A DNA stretch of 64,000 bases from Erythrobacteraceae bacterium (GTDB taxonomy: Bacteria > Pseudomonadota > Alphaproteobacteria > Sphingomonadales > Sphingomonadaceae). Position 1 is the stretch's first letter. Each line of letters opens with the position of its first letter. The position numbers and the translations under genes were made by a program. Of this stretch, positions 30,802 through 40,550 are shown one piece after another. The stretch spans positions 62,001 through 126,000 of the forward strand of contig JAIXPX010000033.1 in NCBI GenBank assembly GCA_027486035.1, read 5' to 3'. The notes under the pieces were generated by a model, which was not told the origin of the DNA, ran no database searches, and saw only the letters and a list, made by a program, of their open reading frames with translations.

Positions 30802-32316
30802 ATGCATGCCGCCGAAGCCTCCGACAGGATCGCGCGCTTCCCGTTGGCAGACCCGGCCGCAGCGCTGGGCACGGGGCTGGCGCTGATCAATGGCGATCAC
30901 GCCGAGGCGCTGCTGCCCCTCGCCCGCCGTCTGGCCGAAGCCCATCCGGCGAGCGTGCAGGCCCACCAACTGCTCGGCCTTGCTGCAAGGGCTGCCACCG
31001 ATAGCCTGACCGCCTTCGAAGCCTTCGCCGCCGCTGCCGCGCTTGCGCCGCACGATGCGCTGATCGCCCATTCCCGCGCCCGAACCGCACTGGAAGCGGG
31101 CCTTCCTGCCGCCGCCCTGTTCGCCGCGGCCGCTGCGCTCGCACCGCAGGATGGCAGCGTCATTCTCGGCCATGCCGCCGCCCTATTCCATGACGGCCGC
31201 GCGGGCGAGGCCACCACGCGCCTTGAAAGCGTGCTCGCCGCCAATCCGTTATGGCTTGACGGGCACCGCAGCCATGCCGTCTTCAGCGCCCAAATGGGGG
31301 AGGACCCGCTGGCTAGCACCACCGCTGCTCTGGCGAAGCATCCCCACTCACCCGAGCTGCTCCATCTCGCCATCTCGCTTGCGCTGCAGGCGCGTGATCT
31401 GCCGCGCGCCGAAGCGGCCGAGCGCGCTGCCCATGGCGCGCTCGGCCCTCAGCCCTGGCTCGCCCTGATGGCCGGACACATCGCCTCGGAGAGCGGCGCA
31501 CTCATTGCGGCGGACACGCATTTCGCCGTCGCGGGCACGCCTGCCGATCCGGGCGCGGCATGGATGCATGCCCGTCACCTGATCCGCGCCGCCCGCCCCG
31601 AAGCGGCAGCTGCTCTGCTCGAACCGATGCTTGGCCGCCCAAACGCCAACGCCTTGTGGCCCTATCTCTCGCTCGCATGGCGCATGACGGGCGATCCCCG
31701 GGCCGCCTGGCTGGAGAGCGACCCACGACTTGTGGGCGTCTACGACATCGGCCTGCCCCCACCCCAACTTGCCGCGCTCGCCGACCATCTGCGCGCGCTC
31801 CACATCGCCACCAGCGCGCCGCTCGACCAGTCGGTGCGCGGCGGAACCCAGACCGATGGCAACCTCCTGCTGCGGATCGAGCCCCCGATCCGCGACCTCA
31901 AAGCCCGCCTGCTGGCGATAGTAGAGCGCCACGTCGCCCAGCTTCCCCCTCCCGAAGCCGGTCACCCGACTCTCCCTGCAGCGCGCGCGCCGCTGCGCAT
32001 CGCGGGCTCGTGGTCGGTGCGGCTTGCCGATGCGGGCTTCCACACCGACCATGTCCACCCACAGGGCTGGTTCAGCTCGGCGCTCTACCTCGCCGTGCCC
32101 GAGACGCTTGGAGCAGGAGAGGATGGCCATGCCGGCTGGCTCTCGCTTGGCGAGGCGCGCGATCTTGTGCCGGAGCTCGCGCCACTGCGCCTCGTCGAGC
32201 CCAAACCCGGCCGTCTGGTGCTGTTCCCATCCACCATGTGGCATGGTACGCGCCCCTACCCCGCGGGCGAGCGACTGACCGTCGCCTTCGACATCGCCAG
32301 CCCCCGACAGGATTGA
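30802..32316 (+). CDS. TPR-containing putative 2-oxoglutarate/Fe(II) oxygenase (first copy)
   Basis: A 504-residue protein. The N-terminal about 300 residues are Ala-rich helical TPR-like repeats. The C-terminal about 170 residues match the 2OG-Fe(II) oxygenase family seen as PF13759: SWSVRLADAGFHTDHVHP, SSALYLAVP, LVLFPSTMWHGTRP and GERLTVAFD. Probable iron ligands are the His pair His417/His419 and His481, with Arg491 for 2-oxoglutarate. It is predicted to hydroxylate a protein held by the TPR domain; the substrate is unknown. The stop is 4 bases before the sulfotransferase start, so they form an operon. A paralogue lies at 35562. Confidence 0.8.
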   Translation: MHAAEASDRIARFPLADPAAALGTGLALINGDHAEALLPLARRLAEAHPASVQAHQLLGLAARAATDSLTAFEAFAAAAALAPHDALIAHSRARTALEAGLPAAALFAAAAALAPQDGSVILGHAAALFHDGRAGEATTRLESVLAANPLWLDGHRSHAVFSAQMGEDPLASTTAALAKHPHSPELLHLAISLALQARDLPRAEAAERAAHGALGPQPWLALMAGHIASESGALIAADTHFAVAGTPADPGAAWMHARHLIRAARPEAAAALLEPMLGRPNANALWPYLSLAWRMTGDPRAAWLESDPRLVGVYDIGLPPPQLAALADHLRALHIATSAPLDQSVRGGTQTDGNLLLRIEPPIRDLKARLLAIVERHVAQLPPPEAGHPTLPAARAPLRIAGSWSVRLADAGFHTDHVHPQGWFSSALYLAVPETLGAGEDGHAGWLSLGEARDLVPELAPLRLVEPKPGRLVLFPSTMWHGTRPYPAGERLTVAFDIASPRQD

Positions 32317-32320
32317 CAGC

Positions 32321-34180
32321 ATGAACCAGCCCGCCGCTTTCGACCAAGTGATCCGCCTGCGCCGTGCGGGCGATGCGGCGGGCGCACTGGCACTGGCCGA
32401 GCGTCACGCCATGCCGACCGAGGCGGGCGCACCTTTCCTTGCCGTTGCGGGCCTTGCCGCGCTGGAACTGGGCGATCCGGGCCGCGCGCTGAAGCATCTC
32501 GAACCGCTCGCCAGGCTGCGCCCGGACGACCTCGAGATCCGCGCTGACCTCGCCAGGGCGCTGCTGGCGGCAGGACGCGAGGATGAAGCACTGCGGCTCG
32601 CGGAGGGCGGCGCGATCCCCGACCTTGCCCGGATCGAGGCCTGGATCCACCAGCAGCGCGGCGATGCACCGCGGGCGATCGCCGCCTACACCCGCGTGCT
32701 CCGGGCCCAGCCGGGCGATGCGGCAAGCTGGAACAATCTTGGCAATATCCACGCCGCCGCCGGACGCTTCGATGAGGCGATTGTCGCTTTCGAACACGCC
32801 ATCACGCACCGTCCCGACGAGCCGGGCATGTACCTCAACCTCGCCGACGTGTTGCGTCAGGCAGACCTTGGCGCCCCCCGCCTCAAGGTCGCGCGGGACG
32901 TTGCCGCACTCGCGCCCGACAACCGGGCGGCACAGACCGAGCTTGCCATGGCGCTCGCGCATAACGAGATGCTCGACGAGGCGATCACAGTGCTGGAAGC
33001 GGCCGTGCAACGCTGGCCCGACTTCGGGGAATCCCATATCGAACTGGGCCGGCTCTACGAAGCGACCAACCGCACCGAGGCGCTCGCCGCTTTTCTCGCC
33101 ACGCTCGATCCCGCGGTCTGCCCGCCGGAGATCGCCTTCCTTCACGCCTGGCTCGCCCAGCGCGAGGGCCGCTTCGAGGATGCCGCCCGCCATGCCGAGG
33201 CGATCCCCGAAACAATCCACCCGATGCGGCGCGCCGCGCTGATCGGCACCATCGCCGAACGCCTCGGCGATGCCCAAGGTGCCTTTGCCGCCTTTGCGGC
33301 GATGAATGACGCCGCGATGGACGAGGCGCCGCCGCGCAGGGGTGCGACCTACCGCGAGACGCTGGAGGCGGATATTGCACGCTGGAACGCGCCATGGGCC
33401 GCGCGCTGGGCTCCGCCGCTCGCGCCCGATCCCGCGCGGCGCGATCCGGTGTTCCTAGTCGGCTTCCCGCGCTCGGGCACCACCCTGCTCGACACCATGC
33501 TGATGGGCCTGCCCGAGCTGTGCGTGCTGGAAGAGCGGCCAATGCTCGCCGAGACGCTGCACCTGCTCGGTGACGCCGACATCGCCGCACTCACGCAGGC
33601 CCAGGTGGCACAATTGCGCGACGCCTACTTCGAGAGCGCCAAACGGCACGGGTGGGACGGGCAGCGCTGGCTGGTCGACAAGCACCCGCTCAACATGGCG
33701 CGCGCGGTCCAGATCCATCGCCTGTTCCCGAATGCCCGGTTCATCCTGGCCGAGCGCCATCCGGCCGATGTGGTGCTGAGCTGCTTCATGGCGAACTTCA
33801 CCCTCAATGCGGCGATGCGCAGCTTCACCGATCTGACCGAGGCAGCGCTCACCTATGACGCGGTGTTCCGCGCCTGGCACCGCGCCTGCGAACTGTTCCC
33901 GATCAAGGCCCACCAGGTCCGATACGAACGGCTGGTCAAGGACGCGCGCGGCGAGTTGCAGCCGCTGGTCGAATGGCTCGGCGTCGCGTGGTCCGACCGC
34001 CTGCTCGCCCATGACGAAACCGCCAGAACGCGGGGCCGGGTGCGCACGGCTAGCTATTCGCAGATCGGGGAGAAGCTCTACACCCGGGCCAGCGGGCGCT
34101 GGCGGCGTTATGGGGCGCAGCTTGCGCCGGTCATGCCGACACTGGCGCCATGGATCGCGCAGATGGGCTACGAGGATTGA
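32321..34180 (+). CDS. TPR-containing sulfotransferase
   Basis: A 619-residue protein: TPR repeats over about residues 1-330 (clear unit at GDAASWNNLGNIHAAAGRFDEAI), then a Sulfotransfer_3-type domain. The PAPS 5'-phosphosulfate loop is GFPRSGTTLL at residues 381-390 and the 3'-phosphate motif is RHPADVVLSCF from Arg479. DKHPLNMA adds the conserved Lys. TPR-sulfotransferases of this form are common in alphaproteobacteria and resemble protein-tyrosine sulfotransferases in layout; a protein or peptide acceptor is inferred from the TPRs. Part of the oxygenase gene cluster. Confidence 0.88.
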   Translation: MNQPAAFDQVIRLRRAGDAAGALALAERHAMPTEAGAPFLAVAGLAALELGDPGRALKHLEPLARLRPDDLEIRADLARALLAAGREDEALRLAEGGAIPDLARIEAWIHQQRGDAPRAIAAYTRVLRAQPGDAASWNNLGNIHAAAGRFDEAIVAFEHAITHRPDEPGMYLNLADVLRQADLGAPRLKVARDVAALAPDNRAAQTELAMALAHNEMLDEAITVLEAAVQRWPDFGESHIELGRLYEATNRTEALAAFLATLDPAVCPPEIAFLHAWLAQREGRFEDAARHAEAIPETIHPMRRAALIGTIAERLGDAQGAFAAFAAMNDAAMDEAPPRRGATYRETLEADIARWNAPWAARWAPPLAPDPARRDPVFLVGFPRSGTTLLDTMLMGLPELCVLEERPMLAETLHLLGDADIAALTQAQVAQLRDAYFESAKRHGWDGQRWLVDKHPLNMARAVQIHRLFPNARFILAERHPADVVLSCFMANFTLNAAMRSFTDLTEAALTYDAVFRAWHRACELFPIKAHQVRYERLVKDARGELQPLVEWLGVAWSDRLLAHDETARTRGRVRTASYSQIGEKLYTRASGRWRRYGAQLAPVMPTLAPWIAQMGYED

Positions 34181-34251
34181 AGCGCGATGCGCCCGCGCCT
34201 AATCAGGGCGGCAGAATTGGGCCGCAAGCTCGCGGCAGGGAGATGACAGGG

Positions 34252-34800
34252 ATGATGCCAATCCGAGCTGCCGTTGCGCTTTCGGCAACCCTCGCGGTCC
34301 TAGCCGCCTCAGCCCCGCTCGCCGCGGCCGACGAGAAGACGGAGAGCAGCTATATCAAGGCCCTGCGCGGCTGCCAGTCGAAGGCGGATGCCGCAGAGCG
34401 CCTCGCCTGCTACGATGCAGCGGTCGCCACCATGCTCGCAGCCAGCAGCGAGGGCGAACTGCGCGTGGTGGACAAGGCCGAGGTGCGCGAGACCCGGCGC
34501 AAGCTGTTCGGCTTTGCCTTGCCCGATCTCGGCATCTTCGGGGGCAAGAGCGACCAGGAAGACCCGAAGCAGACCGACGAATTTGCCGCGCTCCAGACGA
34601 CCATCACCGGCGTGCGGGCCGTTAATGGAACCTATGTCCTCACCACCGCCGAGGGCGCCGACTGGCAGATCGACGAGCTTCCCGCCCGACTGATGAAGCC
34701 CAAGGTCGGGCAGTCGCTGGAAATCCGCGCCGGATCGCTCAGCAGCTACTTCCTGAGGATCGACGGGCAGAAGGGCGTCAAGGGCCGGCGGGTGCGCTGA
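34252..34800 (+). CDS. Exported CYD-motif protein of unknown function (first copy)
   Basis: A 182-residue protein with a signal peptide (IRAAVALSATLAVLAASAPLAAA). The mature part has a Cys pair in LRGCQSKADAAERLACYDAAV and ends with FLRIDGQKGVKGRRVR. A paralogue at 40551 shares the CYD motif, RRKLFG-FALPD, TTAEGADWQI and the GVKGRRV ending. The (R)LACYD motif recurs in various periplasmic proteins, but I know no function for this family. ATGs at 34243, 34252 and 34255 compete; AGGGAG sits 9 bases before 34252. Confidence 0.75.
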   Translation: MMPIRAAVALSATLAVLAASAPLAAADEKTESSYIKALRGCQSKADAAERLACYDAAVATMLAASSEGELRVVDKAEVRETRRKLFGFALPDLGIFGGKSDQEDPKQTDEFAALQTTITGVRAVNGTYVLTTAEGADWQIDELPARLMKPKVGQSLEIRAGSLSSYFLRIDGQKGVKGRRVR

Positions 34801-34804
34801 AGCC

Positions 34805-35545
34805 GTGACCGAGGCCCTCAAGACCCTCTTCGAAATCAATCCGGCGCTCGATCTTGCGCCGTATGCCGCGCGCTTTGCCGCGACAGGCCGGGTGCAGCTA
34901 CGCAACGTTCTCACCGAACAGAGCGCGCGCGAATTGATGACGGTGCTGGCGCGAGGGACCCCGTGGGGCATGGCAGTCGGCGCGGGAACCGCGAAGCCGG
35001 AGAGCTTCAGCGCCGCCCAGACCCGCACGCCGCAGGGGAGCCAGGCGCTCCAGCACGCCGCCCGCAACGCCGAGCAGCATAGCGCGCGGGGAGAATACGG
35101 TTTCCGCTTTGCGCATTACCCGATCATCGAGGCGATGCAGCAGGGTCTCGACCCGGGCGGCCCGCACGAGATATTGCTCGAACACCTCAATACGCCCGAC
35201 TTCCTCGACCTCGCGCGCGCGGTGACCGGCATCGAGCTGGTCAAGGCAGACGCACAAGCGACGTTGTTTGCGCCCAACAACTATCTCGGTCTTCACATCG
35301 ACAGCCACGTCGCCGAGGGCTGGGAGGTTGCCTATGTGCTCAACCTCGCGCGCGACGACTGGCATCCCGACTGGGGCGGACACCTCCTGTTCCTCGACGA
35401 GGAGGGGGATGTGGTCGAAGGCTTCCGCCCGCGCTTCAACGCGCTCAACCTGTTTCGCGTCCCCACACCACACCTCGTCAGCTACGTCCCGCCCTTTGCT
35501 CCGATCGGGCGGATGGCAGTGACCGGCTGGCTGCGCAGCAAATGA
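34805..35545 (+). CDS. 2OG-Fe(II) oxygenase, prolyl-4-hydroxylase-like
   Basis: A 246-residue double-stranded beta-helix dioxygenase. The HxD...H triad is visible: His164 and Asp166 (LGLHIDSHVAEG) and His223 (TPHLVSYVPP), with Arg236 (IGRMAVTGWL) for 2-oxoglutarate. WHPDWGGHLLFLDEEGDV is typical of the P4H/Tpa1-like group. It probably hydroxylates a prolyl or other residue of a protein. It starts with GTG 4 bases after the CYD gene and ends 16 bases before the second TPR-oxygenase, so it belongs to the same operon. Confidence 0.86.
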   Translation: MTEALKTLFEINPALDLAPYAARFAATGRVQLRNVLTEQSARELMTVLARGTPWGMAVGAGTAKPESFSAAQTRTPQGSQALQHAARNAEQHSARGEYGFRFAHYPIIEAMQQGLDPGGPHEILLEHLNTPDFLDLARAVTGIELVKADAQATLFAPNNYLGLHIDSHVAEGWEVAYVLNLARDDWHPDWGGHLLFLDEEGDVVEGFRPRFNALNLFRVPTPHLVSYVPPFAPIGRMAVTGWLRSK

Positions 35546-35561
35546 GCCCCGAGGGGCAGCG

Positions 35562-37247
35562 ATGACGAGCGCGCAAGCGATCGCGCAGCAGGCAGGCGCC
35601 CTCGCCGCGCAAGGCCGCGACCGGGAGGCCGACGCGCTCTACGAAAGGGGTCTCGCCGCTTTCCCGGAGGACGCGCGCTTCGCCAACAGCGCGGGCAATT
35701 TCCACTTCAAGGCTGGCAGGACGCAGCGCGCGCTGGCGCTGTTCGAACAAGCGTTGGCGCTCGATCCGCAGCTGGTCGAGGCCGCGGTCAATGCGGCCAT
35801 CGCGCTGGCACGGCTCGGACGCTTCGCGCGTGCTGCCGCCTTGCTGGCTCCGCTTGAGAGCGCGGCATCAGGCAACGCGGGATATTGGCGGGTGCGGGCG
35901 GACAGCGAAAGGCAGGCGGGGCTTCACCATGCCGCCAGCAGCAGCATGGCCCGTGCGGTGGCGCTTGATCCAGCCGGGCCCAAGACGGCGCGCAGCCGCG
36001 CCCGCCTGTCGCTGGAGCGCGGCGATCCCGAAGCGGTGGCGCATCTCGAGGCTGCCCTGACCCTCAACCGCGGTGATCCGCAGCTCCTGTTCGACTATGC
36101 GCAGGCCCTGGCGCACCACGGCCGCGTCGCCGAGGCGCTCGAATGCACCACGACGCTTGTCACCAATGTGCCGGGCTGGACAGAGGCGCTGAAGCTCCAT
36201 GCCGAACTGCGCTGGGGCGCGGGCGACACGGAACGCTTCTGCGACCATTTCGAGCGCATCGTGGCGATGGAGGGTGCCGGACCGCCGGTGTGGCTTGCCT
36301 GGTGCGACATGCTCGACGGGGTCGATCAACATGCCGGAAGCGCCGCGATGCTCGCTCGGGCGCGGGACATCTGGCCGCAGGACACAAGCCTTGCGCTTGC
36401 CCAGGCGCTCGCGCTCGGCGAGGCGGGCAAGGCTGGCGAGGCGCAGGCGGTGTTCGACGCCTTCCGCGCCGCCACCGGCCCCGATTGGGCAATGGCGCGC
36501 GGGCGCAATTGGCTGCGGCTCGGCGAGATCGCCCGCGCCGAGACCGAACTTGCAGCGGTGCTGGCCGAACGCCCAGGCGATGTCGCCGCATGGGCGCAGA
36601 TCGACCTGTGCTGGCGGCTGGCGGACGACCCGCGCCATGACTGGCTCCACGGGCAGGAGGGGCTGGTGCGGCAGCTTCATCTGGCGCTCGATCCGGCCGA
36701 GCGCGAGGCGATAACTGCGTTGCTCACCGACCTTCACCGCCATTCGGCGCGGCCGGTCGGGCAATCGGTGAAGCGCGGCAGCCAGACCAAGGGCGCGCTC
36801 TTCGCACGGGCCGAGCCCGAACTCGCACGGCTCCAGGCAAGCCTGCACGCGGCGATGGCGGAATACCGCGCCGGCCTTCCGCCCCACGATGCCAGCCACC
36901 CGCTGCTGGCGCGGCGCGAGGAGGCCTGGAAAATCTCGGGGAGCTGGTCGATCCTGCTGCACGGCGAGGGGCACCACGCCGCCCACATCCACCCGCGCGG
37001 CCTACTCTCCTCGGCGAGCTATTGGCTGGTGCCCGATGAGGTCGACGCCACAGGCCGGCCGGGCTGGCTCGAACTCGGCAATCCCCCGCCGGGCGTCGCG
37101 GATGGTCTGGGAAGCCTTCACCAGTTTCGCCCCGAAGCAGGCTCGCTCGTGCTCTTCCCGAGCACCCTCTACCATGGCACCCGACCAATCGCGCGCGGCA
37201 CCCGCATGACGGTCGCCTTCGACGTCACGGCGCCCGGCGCGGACTGA
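35562..37247 (+). CDS. TPR-containing putative 2-oxoglutarate/Fe(II) oxygenase (second copy)
   Basis: A 561-residue paralogue of the protein at 30802. TPR-like repeats fill about residues 1-370, with a canonical unit at GNFHFKAGRTQRALALFEQALALDPQ in the first 70. The C-terminal oxygenase domain has SWSILLHGEGHHAAHIHPRG (His475, His477), SSASYWLVPDEV, GSLVLFPSTLYHGTRP (His538) and TRMTVAFDV. The Asp of the HTD motif in the first copy is replaced here, so the HxH pair is the better ligand candidate. It ends at a strong terminator shared with receptor 2. Confidence 0.8.
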   Translation: MTSAQAIAQQAGALAAQGRDREADALYERGLAAFPEDARFANSAGNFHFKAGRTQRALALFEQALALDPQLVEAAVNAAIALARLGRFARAAALLAPLESAASGNAGYWRVRADSERQAGLHHAASSSMARAVALDPAGPKTARSRARLSLERGDPEAVAHLEAALTLNRGDPQLLFDYAQALAHHGRVAEALECTTTLVTNVPGWTEALKLHAELRWGAGDTERFCDHFERIVAMEGAGPPVWLAWCDMLDGVDQHAGSAAMLARARDIWPQDTSLALAQALALGEAGKAGEAQAVFDAFRAATGPDWAMARGRNWLRLGEIARAETELAAVLAERPGDVAAWAQIDLCWRLADDPRHDWLHGQEGLVRQLHLALDPAEREAITALLTDLHRHSARPVGQSVKRGSQTKGALFARAEPELARLQASLHAAMAEYRAGLPPHDASHPLLARREEAWKISGSWSILLHGEGHHAAHIHPRGLLSSASYWLVPDEVDATGRPGWLELGNPPPGVADGLGSLHQFRPEAGSLVLFPSTLYHGTRPIARGTRMTVAFDVTAPGAD

Positions 37248-37280
37248 CAGATCCCGAACCGGCTCTCCCGTTCCAAAGAA

Positions 37281-37314
37281 AAAGGGCGGCGGATCGCCTG
37301 ATCCGCCGCCCTTT
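37281..37314. terminator. Bidirectional terminator between the oxygenase operon and receptor 2
   Basis: A perfect 15-bp stem (AAAGGGCGGCGGATC and its complement) with a GCCT loop. It has A/T-rich flanks on both sides, so it can end both convergent transcripts. Confidence 0.85.
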
Positions 37315-37338
37315 CCTGTCTGTTCTTCTCGATCGGGA

Positions 37339-40302
37339 TCAGAAGCGGAAGTTCGCCCCGATGAAGAAGTCGCGGCCGAGCACGTCGAAGAAGCTCGGAC
37401 GGGTGTTCGCCTGTTCGGCCTGCGCACCCAGAACCGGGGGCTGCTTGTCGAACAGGTTGTTCACGCCGCCGGTGATGGTGAGGTTCTCGCCGACATCCGC
37501 GCTGAGCGAGAGGTCGAAGTAGTTCCATGCACCGATCGAGCGGACCGGCAGGTTGTTGTTCGGAATCCGGGTGTTCTGGTCGAACGTGTTCTGCACGCGG
37601 AAGTCCTCGGACGGACCTTCGTAACGCCAGCGGACCGACGCCAGGATCGGGCCCTGAGTGTAGGTGACGCGGAAGTTGTGGCGGTACTCGGGCAGGCCGT
37701 AGGTGCCTTCCGTGATGTTCTCGCGCAGCGGCAGCAGAGCCACCGGCGTATTGCGGAACTTGTCGAGCCAGGTGCCGAGGTAGAAGAACCCGAGCTCACC
37801 CTCGAACAGCGGCACCGAGTAATCGACCTGGAAGTCGACCCCGCTGGTCTCGAGCTTGCCGACGTTGTCCTGAACGAAGGACGGGTTCTGGCCGCCCGAG
37901 GTCAGGCCCAGAGCGCCGGTGCCCGTGTTACGCTTGCCAACGAAGAGCTGGCAGGTCGGATCGGCAAGGTTGCGGACCGTGTTGAAGCACAGCGAGAGTG
38001 CCGTGCCCATGCCGCCCAGACGGGTGCCGATCGTGTCCTTCACCGTGATGTTGAAGTAGTCGACGGTGATGTTCAGGCGCGGCACGAAGCTCGGCTGGAT
38101 GACGGCACCGAAGGTGTAGGTATCGGAGGTTTCCTCACCCACGTCCGGGTTGCCGCCGAAGTCGGCCTGGATCTGCGCGTTCGGCTGGACAGCGCGGGTG
38201 AACACAGCTGCGGCCGGCACGCCCGACTGGACGCAGAAGGCACGCAGGGCGTCGGTCCGCTCCGAAGCAGGGCCACGATCCGAGCACGGATCGGTCGCCC
38301 CCGGGAAGCCGGTCGAGGCACCGCCAAACAGATCCTGCACGTTGGGTGCACGCACCGAACGCGAGTACTGGCCACGGAAGCGGACATCCGGGATCGGGGC
38401 GAATTCACCGCCGAAGTTGTAGGTCCAGTTGCCGCCGACACGGCCCAGCGAGTAGTCCGAGTAACGGAACGCGCCGTTGAGCTCGAGAGCGTGCACGAAG
38501 TCCGCCTCGAGGATCGGAACGCGCACTTCGCCGAACACTTCCTTCACGTCATAGCCGCCCTTGGTGGGGAGACCGGCGTTGAAGCCGAGCACATCGCCCG
38601 AAGCCAGGAAAGTGTCGGGGATGAACTCGGAGTTCATCTTCCGGTATTCACCACCGAAAGCGAAGCCGATGTCATCAGCGCCAAGGCCGAGGTTGAACAG
38701 CGAACCGTTCACCGAGGCGACCACGTTGGTCAGTTCCGAGGTGGTGATGTTAGTTGCCTGGATGGCGAGGTAGCGCAGAGCTGCGGGATCGGCGAGACCC
38801 GACCCGTAGATGTTCAGCGGAACGCAGCCCGCCGACCGTGCCGCCGCATCCACGCAGCGCAGCTGGGTGGTGCTGCCCGGCACGAACTCGTTGGTCAGCG
38901 CGTTGATGAAACGGCTGCGCGAGATGTTGCCCTTCTGGATGTTGGTGTTGGTCGTGCGCGCAAACGAATAGAACGCGTCGAAGTTGATATTGTCGGTGAT
39001 CCCGCCGCGAACACCGCCGAGCACGCGGAACGCCTCACGGCTGAACTGCGAGTTGCGCGAACCGATGTCGTTGAAGCGGAAGTTGACCTGCGTGGTGCGG
39101 TAGTTGGCACCGGTTGCCGTCGCCACCGGGTTCTGCAGCAGCAGATCGCGGGTCTGCTGGTTGAAGAACGGGCTGTTGACGAACAGCGGAGCCGCAACGC
39201 CGGCCGGGGTCGGAGCGAGCTCCTGATTGACGTTGTTGCGGACGAAGGAGAGTTCCGAATAGGCTTCGATGCCATCGGCGAACTCGTAGTGGCCATAGGC
39301 TCCGAGCAGGTAACGCTCCTGCGGAAGCTGCAGGTAGTTGTCCGGCGCGAAGTTGTAGAGGTCGGCCGGGTCCTGGAACAGGCGCGAGCCACCACCGGTC
39401 GGGTTGAAGATGTAGGGGAGCTGGGCGCCCGTCGGACCGGCGTTGAAGGTGCCGATCGGACCGGTTGCCGAACCCTGGGGAATGAAGCCGAGCTCACCGC
39501 CTCGACCGGTGCAGCCGGCTGCGGCGACGCCGCCCGGGAACGGCGTGCCGATGCCCCCACGACCCGTGGTGCCGGGCACGATGCAGCCGTCGCCGCCAGC
39601 ACGCTCGGAGAACTCGCGCGCATCCTGGAACACGGCTTCGCGGCGGGTGTAGTTGGCGTACATCGTCACCGCACCGCGGCCATCGTCGAAGGCCGAGCCG
39701 ATAGCGGCGTTGAACTGGTAACGCTCGCCGTCGCCCTGGCCGGTCAGCGAGTAGGTGCCGCCGACTTCGAGGCCTTCGATATCGCGCAGCTTGAAGTTGA
39801 CGACGCCGGCAACCGCGTCTGAACCGTAGACGGCAGAGGCACCGCCGGTCACGACTTCCACGCCGCCCAGCAGGAACTGCGGGATGGTGTTGAGGTCGAC
39901 GATCTGGTTGGTATCGTAGAACATCCAGCGGCGGCCGTTGACCAGCACCAGGGTGCGGGTGTCGCCGAGGTTGCGCAGGTTGAGCGTGACCGCGCCGTTG
40001 CCGGGGTTGTTCGAGAAGCCGGTGACGCCGGGAAGGACCTGCGGCAGGGTGTTGAGCACCTGCTCGACGTTGACCGCGCCGGTGAGGCGAAATTCTTCTG
40101 CCGAAACGACGGCAATCGGGCTGGTCGAGTTCAGATCGGCGCGCTGAATGCGCGAGCCGGTGACGACGATACCAGTATTGGGCGTCGACTCATCGGCAGT
40201 GGTGGTAACGTCCGCAGTGTCCTGAGCATGCGCGGGGGCGGCGAGCATGGCGGTTGCCATGATCGTGCCTGCAAGCAGCGAGGCCTTCTTCAAGCGTTGC
40301 AT
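37339..40302 (-). CDS. TonB-dependent receptor 2
   Basis: A 987-residue receptor: signal peptide (LLAGTIMATAMLAAPAHAQ), TonB box GIVVTGSRIQ, plug with LVLVNGRRW and GGASAVYGSDAVAGVVNF, and a barrel ending in FFIGANFRF. Cysteine-bearing loops such as GGDGCIVPG and DPTCQLFVGK occur. The start at 40302 follows AAGGGA; an in-frame extension to 40521 crosses the promoter region. It is convergent with the oxygenase operon and divergent from the second CYD gene. Confidence 0.93.
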   Translation of the reverse strand: MQRLKKASLLAGTIMATAMLAAPAHAQDTADVTTTADESTPNTGIVVTGSRIQRADLNSTSPIAVVSAEEFRLTGAVNVEQVLNTLPQVLPGVTGFSNNPGNGAVTLNLRNLGDTRTLVLVNGRRWMFYDTNQIVDLNTIPQFLLGGVEVVTGGASAVYGSDAVAGVVNFKLRDIEGLEVGGTYSLTGQGDGERYQFNAAIGSAFDDGRGAVTMYANYTRREAVFQDAREFSERAGGDGCIVPGTTGRGGIGTPFPGGVAAAGCTGRGGELGFIPQGSATGPIGTFNAGPTGAQLPYIFNPTGGGSRLFQDPADLYNFAPDNYLQLPQERYLLGAYGHYEFADGIEAYSELSFVRNNVNQELAPTPAGVAAPLFVNSPFFNQQTRDLLLQNPVATATGANYRTTQVNFRFNDIGSRNSQFSREAFRVLGGVRGGITDNINFDAFYSFARTTNTNIQKGNISRSRFINALTNEFVPGSTTQLRCVDAAARSAGCVPLNIYGSGLADPAALRYLAIQATNITTSELTNVVASVNGSLFNLGLGADDIGFAFGGEYRKMNSEFIPDTFLASGDVLGFNAGLPTKGGYDVKEVFGEVRVPILEADFVHALELNGAFRYSDYSLGRVGGNWTYNFGGEFAPIPDVRFRGQYSRSVRAPNVQDLFGGASTGFPGATDPCSDRGPASERTDALRAFCVQSGVPAAAVFTRAVQPNAQIQADFGGNPDVGEETSDTYTFGAVIQPSFVPRLNITVDYFNITVKDTIGTRLGGMGTALSLCFNTVRNLADPTCQLFVGKRNTGTGALGLTSGGQNPSFVQDNVGKLETSGVDFQVDYSVPLFEGELGFFYLGTWLDKFRNTPVALLPLRENITEGTYGLPEYRHNFRVTYTQGPILASVRWRYEGPSEDFRVQNTFDQNTRIPNNNLPVRSIGAWNYFDLSLSADVGENLTITGGVNNLFDKQPPVLGAQAEQANTRPSFFDVLGRDFFIGANFRF

Positions 40303-40432
40303 AATGGAATTCCCTTGATCATGAGCGGGCTCAATGCGCGCATCACAAGAGAGGGCGGTTAATTCACATGGATTAGGTTCCGCAATGTGGCCGTGGCAAG
40401 GCGGGATCAGATGAAGGAAGACTGTTGCAGAT

Positions 40433-40450
40433 TGGCTACATTCACTGTGG
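40433..40450. promoter_or_regulatory. Imperfect GTTGC-N6-GC(T/A)AC site between receptor 2 and the second CYD gene
   Basis: TGTTGC-AGATTG-GCTACA resembles the two better palindromes at 41169 and 47374 with one mismatch in the right arm. It lies in the 248-base divergent region. This is a weak match and may be coincidental. Confidence 0.3.
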
Positions 40451-40550
40451 CCGGCCGTGCAGAATCTGCGGTATTTCTGCGATAATTCGTATATTTGCAG
40501 CTTTGCGGCGGGGTGTTGCATTCCCCGTCACAGCATCGGGAGATTGCTCA

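Noticed and set aside
37329-37345. TCGATCGGGATCAG near the end of receptor 2 resembles an FNR box.
   Set aside because: The outer TTGAT/ATCAA bases are not matched on either side, and it overlaps the 3' end of a gene.
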